Below, piece after piece: positions 32,932 through 41,513 of a stretch of DNA of 64,000 bases. The position numbers were made by a program, and so were the translations under genes. Source of the stretch: Nonomuraea coxensis DSM 45129 (GTDB taxonomy: Bacteria; Actinomycetota; Actinomycetes; Streptosporangiales; Streptosporangiaceae); assembly GCF_019397265.1 (NCBI RefSeq), contig NZ_CP068985.1, positions 8,650,501 through 8,714,500 of the forward strand. Direction: 5' to 3'. The notes beneath the pieces were generated by a model, which saw only the letters and a program-made list of their open reading frames with translations, ran no database searches and was not told the DNA's origin. The first letter of the stretch is position 1, and every line of letters begins with the position of its first letter.

Positions 32932-34338
32932 GTGCCCGACGAGTTCGACGTGATCGTGATAGGCGCCGGTCCCGCCGGTGAGAACGTCGTGGACCGGGCG
33001 GTGCGCGGCGGCCTCACCGCCGCGATCGTGGAGGAGCGGCTGGCCGGCGGCGAGTGCTCCTACTGGGCCTGCGTGCCGAGCAAGGCGCTGCTGCGGCCGG
33101 TGGACCTGATGGGCGAGGTGAGCCGCGTGCCCGGCCTGTCGCTCGGCGAGCTCGACGTGGCCGCCGTGCTGGCCCGCCGCGACGAGGCCGTCTCCCGCTA
33201 CGACGACGGCGGGCAGGTGCGGTGGATCGAGGGCGTGCCGGCCGAGTTCGTCCGGGGGCGGGGGCGGCTCGACGGGCCGAAGCGGGTCCGGGTGACGCTG
33301 TCCGACGGCGGCGAGCGGGTGCTGACCGCCCGCCAGGCCGTGGTGCTCGCCACCGGCAGCACGGCGAAGGTGCCGCCGGTGCCCGGCCTGGCCGAGGCCA
33401 GGCCGTGGACCAGCCACGAGGTGACGGCGGCCACCGCCGTCCCCGAGCGGCTGGCCGTGCTCGGCGGCGGCGTCGTGGCGTGCGAGATGGCGCAGGCGAT
33501 GCACGGGCTCGGCGCCCGCCAGACGACGGTGCTCGTGCGCGGCGGCGGGCTGCTCGGCCGGATGGAGCCGTTCGCGGGCGAGATGGTGGCCGAGTCGTTC
33601 GCCGAGGCCGGCATCGACGTGCGCACCGGCACCGGCGTGGAGCGGGTGGAGCGGCCCGAGCCCGGCGGGAAGGTGACCGTGCACCTGTCCGACGGGCCGC
33701 CGCTGGAGGCCGACGAGCTGCTGGTCGCCACCGGCCGCGAGCCCGCCACCGGCGACCTGGGACTCGCCTCGGTGGGCCTGGCCGACGGCGCGTACGTCGA
33801 GGTGGACGACAGCATGCGCGCCACCGGCGTGGCCGAGGGCTGGCTCTACGCCGTGGGCGACGTCAACGGCCGGGCGCTGCTCACCCACATGGGCAAGTAC
33901 CAGGCCCGGGTGTGCGGCGACGTGATCGCGGCGCGGGCCGGCGGCGACGAGCTGCCCGCGATGCGCGACCTCGCCGACCGCTACGGCGCCCCGCAGGTGG
34001 TCTTCACCGACCCGCAGGTCTGCGCGGTCGGCCGTACGGAGGCGGCGGCGGCCAAGGCGGGCATCCGGGCGCGCGCGGTCGACTACGACCTCGGCTCGGT
34101 GACCGGGGCCTACCTGCTGGGCGACGGCTACCGCGGCAGGGCCAGAGCGGTCGTGGACGAGGACAGGAAGGTGCTGCTCGGGGCGACGTTCGTCGGGCCC
34201 GGGGTCGCCGAGCTGCTGCACGCCGCCACGATCGCGGTCACCGCCGAGGTGCCGATCGACCGGCTCTGGCACGCCGTGCCGTCGTTCCCGACGGTGAGCG
34301 AGGTGTGGTTGCGCCTGCTGGAGGCGTACGGGCTCTAG
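32932..34338 (+). CDS. FAD-dependent pyridine nucleotide-disulfide oxidoreductase (class I)
   Basis: This 468-aa flavoenzyme has the FAD motif VIVIGAGPAGENV, the redox pair in GGECSYWACVPSK (CxxxxC), the NAD(P) motif LAVLGGGVVACEMAQ, the second FAD motif WLYAVGDVNG and the C-terminal dimer residues HAVPSFPTVSE (His-Glu dyad). It is like dihydrolipoamide dehydrogenase, mercuric or mycothione reductases; it lacks a heavy-metal domain and no partner E2 is nearby, so the substrate is open. GTG 32932 is selected because GGAGG lies 5 nt upstream. Its stop overlaps that of the convergent next gene by 4 nt. Confidence 0.88.
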   Translation: MPDEFDVIVIGAGPAGENVVDRAVRGGLTAAIVEERLAGGECSYWACVPSKALLRPVDLMGEVSRVPGLSLGELDVAAVLARRDEAVSRYDDGGQVRWIEGVPAEFVRGRGRLDGPKRVRVTLSDGGERVLTARQAVVLATGSTAKVPPVPGLAEARPWTSHEVTAATAVPERLAVLGGGVVACEMAQAMHGLGARQTTVLVRGGGLLGRMEPFAGEMVAESFAEAGIDVRTGTGVERVERPEPGGKVTVHLSDGPPLEADELLVATGREPATGDLGLASVGLADGAYVEVDDSMRATGVAEGWLYAVGDVNGRALLTHMGKYQARVCGDVIAARAGGDELPAMRDLADRYGAPQVVFTDPQVCAVGRTEAAAAKAGIRARAVDYDLGSVTGAYLLGDGYRGRARAVVDEDRKVLLGATFVGPGVAELLHAATIAVTAEVPIDRLWHAVPSFPTVSEVWLRLLEAYGL

Positions 34339-35348
34339 CCGGTCGGGCGGTCGCTGACGGTGCCGTACTCCAGTGTGGGCACCACGCCCCGGACGGGCGC
34401 GAGGAGCACCAGCAGCGGCGAGCCGGCCGGGCTCGGCACCTCCAGCTCGGTGAAGTTGCCCTGGGAGCGCTGTTCGGGCACGCCGAGGTCGCCGTCCCGG
34501 ACGCTGAGGACCTGCTCCACGTGCGGGGCGGCGGCGCGCACCAGCTTTCTGGTGGCGTGCCGCAGCCAGCGCAGCTCGCCGGCGATCCGTCCCCAGGTCG
34601 CGGGGATGACGGCGGCCGGCTCCGCCTTGGTGCCGAGCCGGAGGGTGAGCCGGCCGCTGGAGCCGAACGTGTGCGGCAGCACCGGGTTGACCAGGAACAG
34701 GTTGGAGCGGAGCTGCCGCGGGCCCTGCCGGCTGAGGTTGACCAGCCCGCCGGCGCTGATCAGCGAGTAGAGCTCGCAGCGGCAGCCGTCGAGCCGGTCG
34801 GTGTCGAAGTCGGCCTTGGGCGGCTCCTCGAAGACGACCTTGTCGAGGCGCAGCCCGGCCACGCCGTCGGGCAGCACCCGGTCGGCGAGGAGCTCGCGCA
34901 CCTCGGGGCTGACGCCGTCGCCCTCCATGATGTCGAGCGCCTCGACGCAGATCAGCCCGTCGTCGGGGATCTCCTCGGCGGACAGGTCGAAGGCGACCCG
35001 GGCGTGCGAGCGGCGGCCGCGCAGCAGCACGCACTGGCGCAGCCGGCCCTGCGAGCGGATCTGGATCAGCCGGGGCAGCGGGCCGGCCGGCTCGGTGACG
35101 CCCGTGTGCCAGCCGCTCACCGAGTGCTCGTCCACCGACAGGGACACGCGCACCCGCAGCGCGCGGCCCTGTGCGGCGATCTTGAAGCCGGCCAGTCCCG
35201 AGGTCTCGAACCGGCCGATGATCTGCGACCCGCGGTGCAGCCGGTCGGTCACCTGGAGGGCGGCGATCTGGCCGCTGAGCAGGTGCGCGGGCGGGATGGC
35301 GGGCAGGATGACCTGGTCGAGGTCGGTGGCGGACCCAACGCTGCTCAT
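34335..35348 (-). CDS. Unknown protein of a two-gene operon (beta-rich, 337 aa)
   Basis: I do not recognise the family. The 337-aa protein has no signal peptide or membrane segment and alternates short charged and hydrophobic blocks, for instance AGFKIAAQGRALRVRVSLSV and GRLTLRLGTKAEPAAVIPA, as expected for beta sandwiches. Its start overlaps the stop of the preceding gene (ATGA), so it is translated with that glycosyltransferase-like protein, and together they may make or bind a surface glycan. Confidence 0.6.
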   Translation of the reverse strand: MSSVGSATDLDQVILPAIPPAHLLSGQIAALQVTDRLHRGSQIIGRFETSGLAGFKIAAQGRALRVRVSLSVDEHSVSGWHTGVTEPAGPLPRLIQIRSQGRLRQCVLLRGRRSHARVAFDLSAEEIPDDGLICVEALDIMEGDGVSPEVRELLADRVLPDGVAGLRLDKVVFEEPPKADFDTDRLDGCRCELYSLISAGGLVNLSRQGPRQLRSNLFLVNPVLPHTFGSSGRLTLRLGTKAEPAAVIPATWGRIAGELRWLRHATRKLVRAAAPHVEQVLSVRDGDLGVPEQRSQGNFTELEVPSPAGSPLLVLLAPVRGVVPTLEYGTVSDRPTG

Positions 35349-36553
35349 CGGTTGCTCCTCGCGGGGGTAAGGGTGGTGGACAGCCCTGCCGGATAACGGA
35401 AGTCGAAGCGGGTGAGCAGGGGTTCACGCCGCTCCCACATGCGGTGCACCGCGCTGAAGAGAGGGTCGCCGTCGCGCTCGACGTAGCAGAGGTTGACCGC
35501 CAGCACGCGCGGGTAGTCGGCGCCGTGCGCCCAGTGCGGCAGGAGCTGTGTGGGCACGTCCGCGCCGCAGCGGCGCATCCACAGCCACAGCCGGCCGCGC
35601 TCGCGCTGCTCGGGGCCGAGGATGGTGTCGCCCTTGCCGTGCCTCGCGACGGCCTCCTCCAGCAGCCGCACCTGGTCCGGCGGCGTACGCGCCACGTGGG
35701 TGGCGCCGCAGCCGGCGCCCTCCGAGAAGCCGGACTGGATGACGGGGATGCCGAAGGCGGGCAGGTCGCTGTCCCCGAAGCTGACGGCGACGTCGGTGAG
35801 GCTCCACAGGATGTTCGTCGACAGCTCGGCCAGACCGGATCTCACGCGGTCGTGGGGGTGCGCGATCGGGTCGGCGAACAGCCAGTTGGCCGAGTCGTCG
35901 GAGGCGGCGAACCGCGCGGTGGTCTCGAACAGCTCGGTGTCCCTGCCGGGCACGTGCGCGGTGACCGCGATCGTCGGCAGGTCGGGGTCGAGGCCCAGGC
36001 GGGCGCAGCCGTAGTTGCGGAGCTGGCGGCGCTCGGTGTCCGTACGGACCTGGTAGTCGCTCTTGGCCTGCCAGGCCACCCGCTCGGCGCTGGGCCTGAT
36101 CACCTCGCGCTGCGGCCAGACGTACTGCTCGAAGAAGGCCGCCACGCGGCCGGGCAGCTCCTCCTCGAAGGATCGCGGCCCGTCCTCGGGGAACAGCGCG
36201 TACGCCTGGAGCGCGCCGGTGCCGTGCACGTGCACGACCGGGATGTCCCTGGGCACGGCGGGCTCCACCCGTCCGGTCACCAGCGCGACCGGCGGCGTCT
36301 CCGGCTGGACATCGGCCGCCGCGCCGAACACCTCGGCGAGCTGCCGGGACTCCGGGTCGCCGAGGACGACCAGGCGCGCCGCGGCGGCGCCGCACACGGC
36401 CTTGGCGACCATGAGCGTCCGCACCACGGCTCTGATGTCCTGGTCGTACACTTCCGCTACGACGCATCGCTCGCCACCGGGACTGTCGCTCCAGTAGGCA
36501 CGGGCGGCGTGGAGCAGCCGATCGAAATGCCCGCCATCTCCGACACGACGCAT
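35345..36553 (-). CDS. Glycosyltransferase-like (GT-B/capsule-synthesis-like) protein of unknown role
   Basis: This 402-aa protein has no clear-cut family. Phrases such as AARLVVLGDPESRQLAEVFG, IPVVHVHGTGALQAYALFPEDG and VAVSFGDSDLPAFGIPVIQSGFSEGAGCG resemble the donor-binding half of GT-B capsule or glycerophosphate transferases, where a mobile Gly-rich loop near an Asp follows LPAFGIPV. The ATG at 36553 is used; the upstream extension is not credible. It is the first gene of the two-gene operon. Confidence in glycosyl transfer is low. Confidence 0.5.
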   Translation of the reverse strand: MRRVGDGGHFDRLLHAARAYWSDSPGGERCVVAEVYDQDIRAVVRTLMVAKAVCGAAAARLVVLGDPESRQLAEVFGAAADVQPETPPVALVTGRVEPAVPRDIPVVHVHGTGALQAYALFPEDGPRSFEEELPGRVAAFFEQYVWPQREVIRPSAERVAWQAKSDYQVRTDTERRQLRNYGCARLGLDPDLPTIAVTAHVPGRDTELFETTARFAASDDSANWLFADPIAHPHDRVRSGLAELSTNILWSLTDVAVSFGDSDLPAFGIPVIQSGFSEGAGCGATHVARTPPDQVRLLEEAVARHGKGDTILGPEQRERGRLWLWMRRCGADVPTQLLPHWAHGADYPRVLAVNLCYVERDGDPLFSAVHRMWERREPLLTRFDFRYPAGLSTTLTPARSNR

Positions 36554-36811
36554 GAGACCTCCAACGGGCCAGGTAGATATGCCCTGGAAGAGGCTGCCAG
36601 AGCGCCCTAAGTCCGCCCCTGCGCCGCGACGACGTTTTGCCGACGCCTGACGGGAACCAGAAGGAACCGTGCCATGCCGCACCGATGTGCCGGAAGTCAC
36701 GGGAGCTGGAAGTGAACCAACCGGCTCTCGCCGGGGTCAAGCTTTTACATGGAGCACGTCATGCCCGGGTTTAGGATGCACCCTATTGCCACGAAGGGGA
36801 GGAATTTCCGC

Positions 36812-38956
36812 ATGGGTTCCCGCATGTCAAGTATCGCGCGACTCACCGCGGCGGCGGTGGCGGCCGGCGTGGTGGCCGCGGCCATCGCACTGCCCGCGGT
36901 AGGGGGCACGGGAGCCATGTTCGTGGGCGCCTCGGAGGATCTCGGCATCAAACCCGAGGAGCTCAAGGAGCCTCCGCTGGCCGAGCAGACCACCGTGCTC
37001 GACGCCGAGGGCAACGAGATCGCCTGGTTCTACGAGCAGTACCGCAAGACGGTCTCGCTCGACCAGGTCTCCGAGGTGATGAAGGCCGCCATCATCTCCA
37101 TCGAGGACTACCGCTTCTACGAGCACGGCGCCATCGACATCGAGGGCACCATGCGCGCCCTCGCCAAGAACCTCGCCTCCGGCGGCATCGCCCAGGGCGG
37201 CTCGTCGATCACCCAGCAGTACGTCAAGCAGGTGCTGCTCAACTCGGCGACCACCGAGAAGGAGAAGAACGCCGCGCTGGAGGCCAGCTACGCCCGCAAG
37301 CTCAAGGAGCTGCGCTACGCGATGGCCGTCGAGGAGAAGTACACCAAGGACGAGATCCTGGAGAAGTACCTCAACATCGCCTACTTCGGCGCCGGCGCGT
37401 ACGGCGTGGAGGCGGCGGCCCAGCGCTTCTTCGGCGTCAGCGCCGCCAAGCTCACCCTGTCGCAGGCCGCCACCCTCGCCGGCGCGGTGCAGGACCCCAA
37501 CGCCACCGACCCCAACCTGGGCAAGAAGCAGCGCGCGAAGCTGCTCGACCGCCGCGACGTGGTGCTCAACCGGATGGCGGAGCTGAAGAAGATCACGCAG
37601 GAGGAGGCCGACGCGGCCAAGGCCAAGAAGCTCGGCTACAAGGGCACGCCGATCCCGGGCGGCTGCGCCACCAGCAAATACCCGTACTTCTGCATGTACG
37701 TGCGCAACGAGATCCTCAGCAACTCCGACTTCGGCAAGACGGCCAAGGCCCGTGAGCAGTTCCTCAACCGCGGCGGCCTGACGATCAAGACCACGATCGA
37801 CCCGAAGATGCAGAAGGCCGCCGACACGGCCATCAAGAAGCACGTCTTCGCCAGCGACAACCCGGTGGCCTCCGAGGCGCTGGTCCAGCCGGGCACGGGC
37901 GCGATCAAGGCGATGGCGGCCAGCCGCGACTACGGCACGAACAAGCGCAAGAAGGAGATGTCCTACAACGTCGTCGCCGACGCGGTGCACGGCGGCGGCG
38001 TCGGCTTCCAGGCCGGCTCGACGTTCAAGACCTTCACGCTGCTGACGGCGCTCGACCAGGGTATGAAGATCAACGACGGGTTCACGGTCGGCAGCGGCTA
38101 CCGCGCCCCCTACTACTCGACGTTCAAGAACTGCAAGGGCGAGAACATCGCCGACCCGAGCCACACCGTCACCAACGACGAGGGCGGCGGCGGCTTCAAG
38201 TCGCTGGCCACCGGCACCTGGGGCTCGGTCAACACCTTCTTCATGATGCTGGAGCAGAAGGTGGGGCTCTGCAACGTCGTGAAGACCGCCAAGAGCCTCG
38301 GCATCAAGCGCTCCGACGGCCTGGCCCTGCAGGAGTACTCCACGTTCACGCTCGGCATCAACGAGATGGACCCGGTGACCGTGGCCAACGCCTACGCGGC
38401 GATCGGCGCGCGCGGCAAGTACTGCGCGCCCATGGCGATCAGCTCGATCAAGGACCGCAACGGCAAGGTCACGACGTACAAGCCGAAGTGCAAGCAGGCG
38501 ATCGACCCCGAGGTGGCCGACGCGGCGGCGAACATCCTGTCGGGCGTCTTCACCAAGGGCACGATGCGCGGCGTCGGCGGCATCGGCCGCCCGGCGGCGG
38601 GCAAGACGGGCACCACCGACTCGCAGGCGACCGCCTGGTTCGCCGGCTTCACCCCGGACCTCGCGGGCGCGGTCAGCATCGGTGACCCGCGCGGCGCGAT
38701 CAACCACAAGCTCAACAACATCACGATCGGCGGCCGTTACTACGGCTCGGTCTTCGGGGCCTCCATTCCCGGCCCGATCTGGAAGGACACCATGATCGCG
38801 GCGTTGAAGGGCGTCCCCGCGACGGACTTCACCCCGGTCAACAACTCCAGGTTCGGCGGGTGCGGGTCGAGCTGCCAGCCGCGGCAGCCGGTCGAGCCCG
38901 AGCAGGGCGACGACGGCGACGGTTTCGACGTCCACTTCGGCGGCGGGGACGACTGA
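36812..38956 (+). CDS. Class A penicillin-binding protein (GT51 transglycosylase plus transpeptidase)
   Basis: This 714-aa bifunctional wall synthase starts at ATG 36812 with GGGGAGG 8 nt upstream; an in-frame ATG at 36749 has no such site. An N-terminal membrane anchor (about 10-40) precedes the GT51 domain with IISIEDYRFYEHGAID (catalytic Glu) and GGSSITQQYVKQ, and a transpeptidase domain with the serine motif AGSTFK, the SVN motif (GSVNTF) and KTGTT. The tail is Asp/Gly rich. It polymerises lipid II and crosslinks peptidoglycan outside the membrane. It is monocistronic. Confidence 0.93.
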   Translation: MGSRMSSIARLTAAAVAAGVVAAAIALPAVGGTGAMFVGASEDLGIKPEELKEPPLAEQTTVLDAEGNEIAWFYEQYRKTVSLDQVSEVMKAAIISIEDYRFYEHGAIDIEGTMRALAKNLASGGIAQGGSSITQQYVKQVLLNSATTEKEKNAALEASYARKLKELRYAMAVEEKYTKDEILEKYLNIAYFGAGAYGVEAAAQRFFGVSAAKLTLSQAATLAGAVQDPNATDPNLGKKQRAKLLDRRDVVLNRMAELKKITQEEADAAKAKKLGYKGTPIPGGCATSKYPYFCMYVRNEILSNSDFGKTAKAREQFLNRGGLTIKTTIDPKMQKAADTAIKKHVFASDNPVASEALVQPGTGAIKAMAASRDYGTNKRKKEMSYNVVADAVHGGGVGFQAGSTFKTFTLLTALDQGMKINDGFTVGSGYRAPYYSTFKNCKGENIADPSHTVTNDEGGGGFKSLATGTWGSVNTFFMMLEQKVGLCNVVKTAKSLGIKRSDGLALQEYSTFTLGINEMDPVTVANAYAAIGARGKYCAPMAISSIKDRNGKVTTYKPKCKQAIDPEVADAAANILSGVFTKGTMRGVGGIGRPAAGKTGTTDSQATAWFAGFTPDLAGAVSIGDPRGAINHKLNNITIGGRYYGSVFGASIPGPIWKDTMIAALKGVPATDFTPVNNSRFGGCGSSCQPRQPVEPEQGDDGDGFDVHFGGGDD

Positions 38957-39021
38957 TCGAAAAGGACCCCTTTTTCAAAGGGTCGGATAACGACAAAACG
39001 GACATGGAAATATGCCGGTGA

Positions 39022-39053
39022 TCAACCCTCGGAACAAAAACTCCGAGGGTTGA
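39022..39053 (+). terminator. Hairpin between PBP and cebR genes
   Basis: TCAACCCTCGGA (39022-39033) and TCCGAGGGTTGA (39042-39053) form a perfect 12-bp stem with an A-rich 8-nt loop. It lies 66 nt after the PBP stop and 95 nt before the CebR-type box. A weaker hairpin is seen right after the PBP stop. Confidence 0.6.
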
Positions 39054-39147
39054 CACCGCTTCTAGCTCCGCAAATTCCGGATGCGTCCGCACAAGGGCAC
39101 GCACTCTCAGCAAAGGCCCTATTAACAGCGGCGAAACATTGGTAACG

Positions 39148-39161
39148 TGGGAGCGCTCCCA
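39148..39161. promoter_or_regulatory. CebR-type operator before the repressor gene
   Basis: Perfect TGGGAGCGCTCCCA palindrome 22 nt before the cebR-like ATG, indicating negative autoregulation. Confidence 0.9.
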
Positions 39162-39183
39162 GGATCTTTCCGCGAGGTGCTCC

Positions 39184-40155
39184 ATGACCGAGCAGCCCAC
39201 ACTGGCACAGGTGGCGGCCGCTGCCGGGGTTTCCCCCGCGACCGCATCAAGAGTCCTCACGGGCTCGGTGCGGGTCAGTACCTCGACCCGCCGCCAAGTC
39301 TACGACGCCGTCTCCCGGATGGGTTACGTCCGCCATCGGGCGCCCAGGGGCGCGGCCGCGAAAACCACCGCCGACGGCGTCACCGCCGTGATCTGTGACC
39401 ACCTTCCCCGACTGTTCTCCGAGCCCTACTACGCCAGGCTCCTGTCCGCGGCCGGCGCGGTGATCGCCGAGCACGGCACCCACCTCATGGTGACCACCGT
39501 CACCCCCACCTCCTCGACCCTTCCCGCGCTGTCCGGCGCGGTGCTCATCATCGGCGCGCGCGAGCGCCACCCCCTGGCGATCAAACTGTCCACCTCGGGC
39601 ATTCCGGTCCGTAACATCGGCCGGCCGCCCCACGACCTCAAACTGCCGTACGCCGACGTCGACAACCTCGACGGCGGACGGCAGGCGGCCGAGCACTTCC
39701 TCCTCACCGGCCGCCGCAACGTCGCCGCGATCGGCGGCCCTCCATCGCTGCCCGCCGCCCGCGACCGGCTCGAAGGGCTGGTCCGCACCCTCCAGGCGGC
39801 CGGCGCGCCCGACGTGCCCGTGGCCTACGGCGACTTCACCGCGGCCTCCGGCACCCACGCCATGCAGTGGTTGTTACGTCACGCCCCAGGGCTGGACGCC
39901 GTCTTCGTCGCCTCCGACCTCATGGCCGCGGGCGCGATCCAGGCGCTGCGCAGGGCCGGGCGCAAGGTGCCCGCCGACGTCGCGGTCATCGGGTTCGACG
40001 ACGCGCCGGTGGCCAAGCACACCGTCCCCGCGCTGACCACCATCCGCCAGCCCGTCGAGGAACTGGCCACGGTGGCCACCCGGCTGCTCCTCACGGGGGC
40101 GGCGGGGGTGGACCCCGTCCTGCCCACGGAACTGGTCGTCCGTGAGTCGGCTTGA
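39184..40155 (+). CDS. cebR: LacI-family cellulose/cellobiose repressor (CebR/CelR-like)
   Basis: This 323-aa repressor has the LacI helix-turn-helix TLAQVAAAAGVSPATASRVLTG and hinge VRVSTSTRRQVYDAV (about 5-55) and a sugar-binding domain (about 65-320) ending with DVAVIGFDDAPVAKHTVPALTTIRQP. It lies beside cellulase genes and has the canonical CebR operator before itself and before four other cellulase transcription units, so it is best read as the cellobiose-responsive repressor. ATG 39184 is chosen for a normal LacI N-terminus and GAGGTG upstream. Its end overlaps the next gene by 14 nt. The cebEFG uptake genes are not in the window. Confidence 0.88.
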   Translation: MTEQPTLAQVAAAAGVSPATASRVLTGSVRVSTSTRRQVYDAVSRMGYVRHRAPRGAAAKTTADGVTAVICDHLPRLFSEPYYARLLSAAGAVIAEHGTHLMVTTVTPTSSTLPALSGAVLIIGARERHPLAIKLSTSGIPVRNIGRPPHDLKLPYADVDNLDGGRQAAEHFLLTGRRNVAAIGGPPSLPAARDRLEGLVRTLQAAGAPDVPVAYGDFTAASGTHAMQWLLRHAPGLDAVFVASDLMAAGAIQALRRAGRKVPADVAVIGFDDAPVAKHTVPALTTIRQPVEELATVATRLLLTGAAGVDPVLPTELVVRESA

Positions 40156-41425
40156 GCCAGGGGACGTTCTGGCCCGGCGGTACCTGCTGCTGGATCCGCT
40201 GGCCAGAGGCGGCATGTCGATCATCTGGCGTGCCTTCGACCAGTCACTGCACCGGATGATCGCGGTCAAGGTGCTCACCGCCTCCCTGCACACCGACCAG
40301 GGTGAGCGGGTGAGCGTGCGCAGCGAGGCCCGTGCCGCCGCCAGGTTCCTCCATCCCGACACGATCGAGATCTACGACTACGGGGAGACCGTCACCCCGC
40401 ACGGCTCCCTGGCGGCCTACGTGGTGATGCCGCTGCTCGACGGCACGCCGCTGGCCGAACGCATCGAGCGCGGGCCGCTGCCGTGGGCCGAGGCGGCGGC
40501 CATCGCCCTCCGCCTGGCCCGCGTCCTCATGGCCGGGCACGCGCGCGGCCTGGTCCACCGGGACGTCACGGCCGAGAACGTGCTGCTCACCGGCGACGGG
40601 CCGAAGCTGCTCGACTTCGGCATCGCGGCGTGGGCGGGCGACCCCGAGGACGACCGCGGCACCCCGCCCTACGTCGCCCCCGAACGCCTGCTCGGCGCCC
40701 CCACCCACCCCGCCGTGGACGTCTACGCCCTGGGCGTGCTGCTGCACGCCATGCTCACGGGGCGGACGCCGTACCCGGAGACCACGTGGGAGGAGATCGA
40801 GGCGGCCCGCCGCACCGCTCCCCCGCCGCGGGTCCCGGGGGTGCCGCACGCCGTGGCCTCGCTCTGCCAGCGCTGCCTCGCGCACCGGCCGGAGGAGCGG
40901 CCCACGGCGGCGGAGATCGTCGCGGGGCTCAACTCCGCGCTGGGCTCGGCCTCCCTGGGCCGGCACGTACGCCGGGGCGTGACCGTGGTGGGATCGGCCG
41001 CGGTCGCGCTCTCGGCGCTGCTGTGGTTCCAGCAGAACGGGATCCAGCGAGGCGTCGTCCAGCAGCCGTCCACCGGGCCGCAGCAGCAGCAGGAGCGGGT
41101 GGTCGCCGAGCCCTCGGTGAGCGCCACCGCCCGCTACCTGGAGAGCACGCCCGCCACGGCCGTCACCGTGGAGCAGGCGGTGACGCGGTTCCAGAGCGTG
41201 CTCGAGGCCCGCACGCCGTGCGGCGCGACCGACGCCGACGTCGTCCTCGACCTCAAGCAGGTGCTCCGGAGCACGGTGACGCCGCCGGGGCCGTACGGCA
41301 CCACCACGCAGAACCTCCGGCAGAAGCTCTCCGACCGGCTGCGGGAGGGCCGGCTCGCGCCGGCCTGCCTGAGCGAGCTGCAGGCCAGGCTCGACGACAT
41401 CGAGCAGGCGCTCAAGAGGGACTGA
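40142..41425 (+). CDS. Membrane Ser/Thr protein kinase with atypical catalytic loop
   Basis: This 427-aa kinase has a GGM-type P-loop (LARGGMSIIWRAF), the ATP lysine in IAVKVL, a catalytic loop HRDVTAENVLL (about 139-149) where the common form is HRDxKPxN, a DFG motif LLDFGIAAW and an APE motif YVAPERLL. A single membrane segment lies near 278-295 (VTVVGSAAVALSALLWF) and a ~130-residue extracellular tail follows. The Lys-to-Thr change suggests altered or weak activity. The GTG start lies inside the cebR gene, so kinase and repressor are co-expressed; the kinase may sense or signal the cellulolytic state. Confidence 0.85.
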   Translation: MSRLEPGDVLARRYLLLDPLARGGMSIIWRAFDQSLHRMIAVKVLTASLHTDQGERVSVRSEARAAARFLHPDTIEIYDYGETVTPHGSLAAYVVMPLLDGTPLAERIERGPLPWAEAAAIALRLARVLMAGHARGLVHRDVTAENVLLTGDGPKLLDFGIAAWAGDPEDDRGTPPYVAPERLLGAPTHPAVDVYALGVLLHAMLTGRTPYPETTWEEIEAARRTAPPPRVPGVPHAVASLCQRCLAHRPEERPTAAEIVAGLNSALGSASLGRHVRRGVTVVGSAAVALSALLWFQQNGIQRGVVQQPSTGPQQQQERVVAEPSVSATARYLESTPATAVTVEQAVTRFQSVLEARTPCGATDADVVLDLKQVLRSTVTPPGPYGTTTQNLRQKLSDRLREGRLAPACLSELQARLDDIEQALKRD

Positions 41426-41436
41426 CGAGCGTTGAC

Positions 41437-41469
41437 GGAGGGGTACGGCAGCACCAGCCGTACCCCTCC
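41437..41469. terminator. Bidirectional hairpin between kinase and GH12
   Basis: GGAGGGGTACGGC (41437-41449) and GCCGTACCCCTCC (41457-41469) make a perfect 13-bp stem with a 7-nt loop between two convergent genes. Confidence 0.85.
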
Positions 41470-41513
41470 TCCACGCGGCCCGCGCCCCTCGCACAAGCGC
41501 GCCCGCGCGGGTC

